Source: Bathymodiolus azoricus thioautotrophic gill symbiont (GTDB taxonomy: Bacteria; Pseudomonadota; Gammaproteobacteria; PS1; Pseudothioglobaceae). From it: a stretch of DNA of 21,782 nt. Position numbers and translations under genes: made by a program. Below the pieces are notes generated by a model, which did no database searches, was not told the DNA's origin, and was given only the letters and a program-made list of their open reading frames with translations. Below are positions 16,172-21,782 of this stretch, in pieces (position 1 is the first letter of the stretch; each line of letters opens with the position of its first letter). The stretch lies in assembly GCF_001298715.1 (NCBI RefSeq), contig NZ_CDSC02000301.1:1-21782 (forward strand). Direction: 5' to 3'.

Positions 16172-17020
16172 ATGAGTCAAAATTTTGCACTACCCACTAT
16201 TCAAACTTTTAGCACCAACACGCAAGATGTTAGTGTTCAGAAGTACCCACCGATTTTATCAGCACAAGAAGAGCATGATTTGGCCGTTGAACTATACGAA
16301 AACCACGATTTAAGCGCTGCTAGAAAGTTAGTATTATCACATATACGCTTTGTGGCTTTTATCGCACATGGCTACAAGGGTTATGGCTTAGAGCAAGCGG
16401 ATTTAATCCAAGAAGGCACCATTGGTTTAATGAAGGCAGTTAAGAAGTTTAACCCATATAAAAATGTGCGTCTTGCTTCTTATGCAGTCTATTGGATTCG
16501 CGCTGAGATTCACGAGTTTGTTTTTAAAAACTGGAAGATTGTTAAGGTTGCTACTACTAAAGCACAGCGCAAATTATTTTTCAAGCTTAAGAAGGCAAAA
16601 GCAAATATTTATCAATCATTAAATGAGAAACAAGCACAGGAAATTGCTGATGAACTTGGTGTACGCCCTAAAGATGTACTGGAAATGGAATCACGCTTAC
16701 AATTTAATGATGTTACATTTGAAATCTCAGATGATGAAGACAATTCAGCGCCAGAACGCTATTTAACCAACACCAACACGAAAACACCTGAGCAATTATT
16801 ACTTAGTGATGACACACAAAAACACCAACAACAGCAACTTTACAAAGCACTTTCTACACTAGACGAAAGAAGTTTGGATATTTTACAGTCTAGGTACTTG
16901 AAAGAAGAAAAAACGACCCTATATACTTTAGCTAACAAGTATGGTGTTTCTGCTGAGAGAGTTCGCCAACTTGAAAACAAAGCCATGCAACAAGTAAAAA
17001 GTTCTTTAGAAAAAGCTTAA
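16172..17020 (+). CDS. rpoH: RNA polymerase heat-shock sigma factor RpoH (sigma-32)
   Basis: Alternative sigma factor directing RNA polymerase to chaperone and protease promoters. The 282-residue protein (E. coli 284) has region 2 with QADLIQEGTIGLMKAVKKFNP (76-95) and the YAVYWIRAEIHEFV segment, the RpoH-specific box QRKLFFKLKK at 132-141 that distinguishes it from RpoD and RpoS, and a region 4.2 helix-turn-helix at about 247-275 (TLANKYGVSAERVRQLE). In enterics rpoH lies after ftsYEX; here it sits between gmk and groES, with groES starting 43 bases after its stop. A match to a sigma-32 promoter lies within its last 125 bases, so part of this coding sequence may double as the groESL promoter. 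I saw no obvious leader thermometer, but did not fold the RNA. Confidence 0.97.
   Translation: MSQNFALPTIQTFSTNTQDVSVQKYPPILSAQEEHDLAVELYENHDLSAARKLVLSHIRFVAFIAHGYKGYGLEQADLIQEGTIGLMKAVKKFNPYKNVRLASYAVYWIRAEIHEFVFKNWKIVKVATTKAQRKLFFKLKKAKANIYQSLNEKQAQEIADELGVRPKDVLEMESRLQFNDVTFEISDDEDNSAPERYLTNTNTKTPEQLLLSDDTQKHQQQQLYKALSTLDERSLDILQSRYLKEEKTTLYTLANKYGVSAERVRQLENKAMQQVKSSLEKA
16897..16924 (+). promoter_or_regulatory. Candidate sigma-32 promoter for groESL inside rpoH
   Basis: CTTGAA (16897-16902), 14 bases, then CCCTATAT (16917-16924). The E. coli sigma-32 consensus is CTTGAA, 13-15 bases, CCCCATnT, so the -35 is perfect and the -10 differs at one defined position. It overlaps codons 242-251 of rpoH (Y-L-K ... 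T-L-Y). Transcription would begin near 16930 and give groES a leader of about 130 bases. It is the only such match I noticed upstream of groES. Confidence 0.6.
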
Positions 17021-17063
17021 GCATTGCATTTTATCTTTAAAAAATAAATACTAGGAGTAAAAA

Positions 17064-18994
<1,931 letters not shown>

Positions 18995-19008
18995 TTCTTT
19001 ACTTTGTT

Positions 19009-19107
19009 TTTTGTTATTCTACGGCGTTGAATTTTAAAATTGCTTAGTCGTTTAGATTTGTTAAACTCCTTGCTCAATTTCAAAACTCGCCTTGTAGAAT
19101 AAAAAAA
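19009..19107. repeat. ~99-bp imperfect palindromic intergenic element after groEL
   Basis: A long inverted repeat fills the gap between groEL and parE. Outer arms TTATTCTAC (19014-19022) and GTAGAATAA (19094-19102) are exact complements, extended outward by a T-run against an A-run after one mismatch. Next GGCG (19023-19026) pairs with CGCC (19088-19091), leaving a 2-base bulge. Inner arms TTTTAAAATTG (19032-19042) and CAATTTCAAAA (19075-19085) pair in 10 of 11 positions. A small hairpin GTTTA/TAAAC (19050-19066) caps the loop. No U-tract follows on either strand, so it is not a standard terminator. It resembles a REP- or MITE-like dispersed palindrome; no transposase or second copy is in the window. 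A near-match TACTTTGT (19000-19007) / TACTTGT (19108-19114) flanks it but is too imperfect to call a target duplication. Confidence 0.75.
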
Positions 19108-19131
19108 TACTTGTAAATAAAAATTAAAAAG

Positions 19132-19159
19132 AAAGCCTCGTTTTTACGGGGTTTTTTTT
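19132..19159 (+). terminator. Intrinsic terminator after groESL
   Basis: Stem AAAGCCTCG (19132-19140), loop TTTTTA, complementary arm CGGGGTTTT from 19147 (two G-T pairs), ending in a run of eight T (19152-19159). This is a normal rho-independent terminator for the groES-groEL transcript, 138 bases after the groEL stop and beyond the palindromic element. Confidence 0.88.
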
Positions 19160-19167
19160 GGTATGAT
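19159..19167 (+). promoter_or_regulatory. Extended -10 promoter for parE
   Basis: TGG followed by TATGAT gives an extended -10 (TGnTATnAT) directly abutting the U-tract of the groESL terminator. The -35 region overlaps the terminator stem and has no good hexamer, as expected for an extended -10 promoter. The predicted start is about 28 bases before the parE ATG. Confidence 0.55.
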
Positions 19168-19198
19168 ACTTCGCAAAATATTCTTAGGTATTAAATAA

Positions 19199-21752
<2,554 letters not shown>

Positions 21753-21782
21753 CTACGAAACCTTTGCATTAATAGTTAGGTG

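Noticed and set aside
19009..19107. Palindrome after groEL as the groESL terminator
   Set aside because: Neither strand has a U-tract after the stem, and a standard terminator is present at 19132-19159.

Overview
The window is a dense, AT-rich stretch of bacterial chromosome made almost entirely of core genes of the gammaproteobacterial type. Protein motifs (RpoH sigma-32, BamA, LpxD/FabZ/LpxA, YggX, ApaG/ApaH, QueC, ParE) and the order pdxA-rsmA-apaG-apaH, which E. coli also has, point to a Gram-negative gammaproteobacterium. The low GC, tight packing and reduced gene neighbourhoods suggest a small-genome marine or symbiotic lineage such as the SUP05/Thioglobus sulfur oxidisers. That placement is an inference from style, not a phylogeny.

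Layout. (1) 12-4747, minus strand: a two-gene RND efflux operon, with the periplasmic adaptor first and the inner-membrane pump second. (2) 4917-7826, plus strand: pdxA-rsmA-apaG-apaH, with 4-base ATGA overlaps at pdxA/rsmA and apaG/apaH. apaH is split by a +1 frameshift in a run of seven C. (3) 7823-8686, minus strand: dapF, tail to tail with apaH. (4) 8749-9102: a small DUF971-type protein divergent from dapF. (5) 9163-16123: an envelope cluster bamA-lpxD-fabZ-lpxA-murJ followed by yggX and gmk, mostly overlapping or a few bases apart. (6) 16172-18994: rpoH-groES-groEL, the heat-shock sigma factor directly upstream of its classic target. (7) 18995-19201: an intergenic region with a ~99-bp palindromic element, an intrinsic terminator and a promoter. 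(8) 19202-21752: parE overlapping queC.

How the genes work together. The bamA-to-murJ block covers outer-membrane protein insertion, the first and third acyl-transfer steps of lipid A, the dehydratase of fatty-acid synthesis and lipid II flipping, so it is an envelope-growth unit. rpoH-groESL looks like a compact heat-shock module: a good match to a sigma-32 promoter lies inside the end of rpoH and would let RpoH drive groESL separately.

I see no phage, insertion sequence, CRISPR array, tRNA, rRNA or defence system. The most interesting points are the apaH frameshift at CCC-UAA, the putative sigma-32 promoter buried in rpoH, the palindromic element after groEL, the LpxA acyl-chain ruler residue (Met169), and the duplicated 12-mer in front of the efflux operon.
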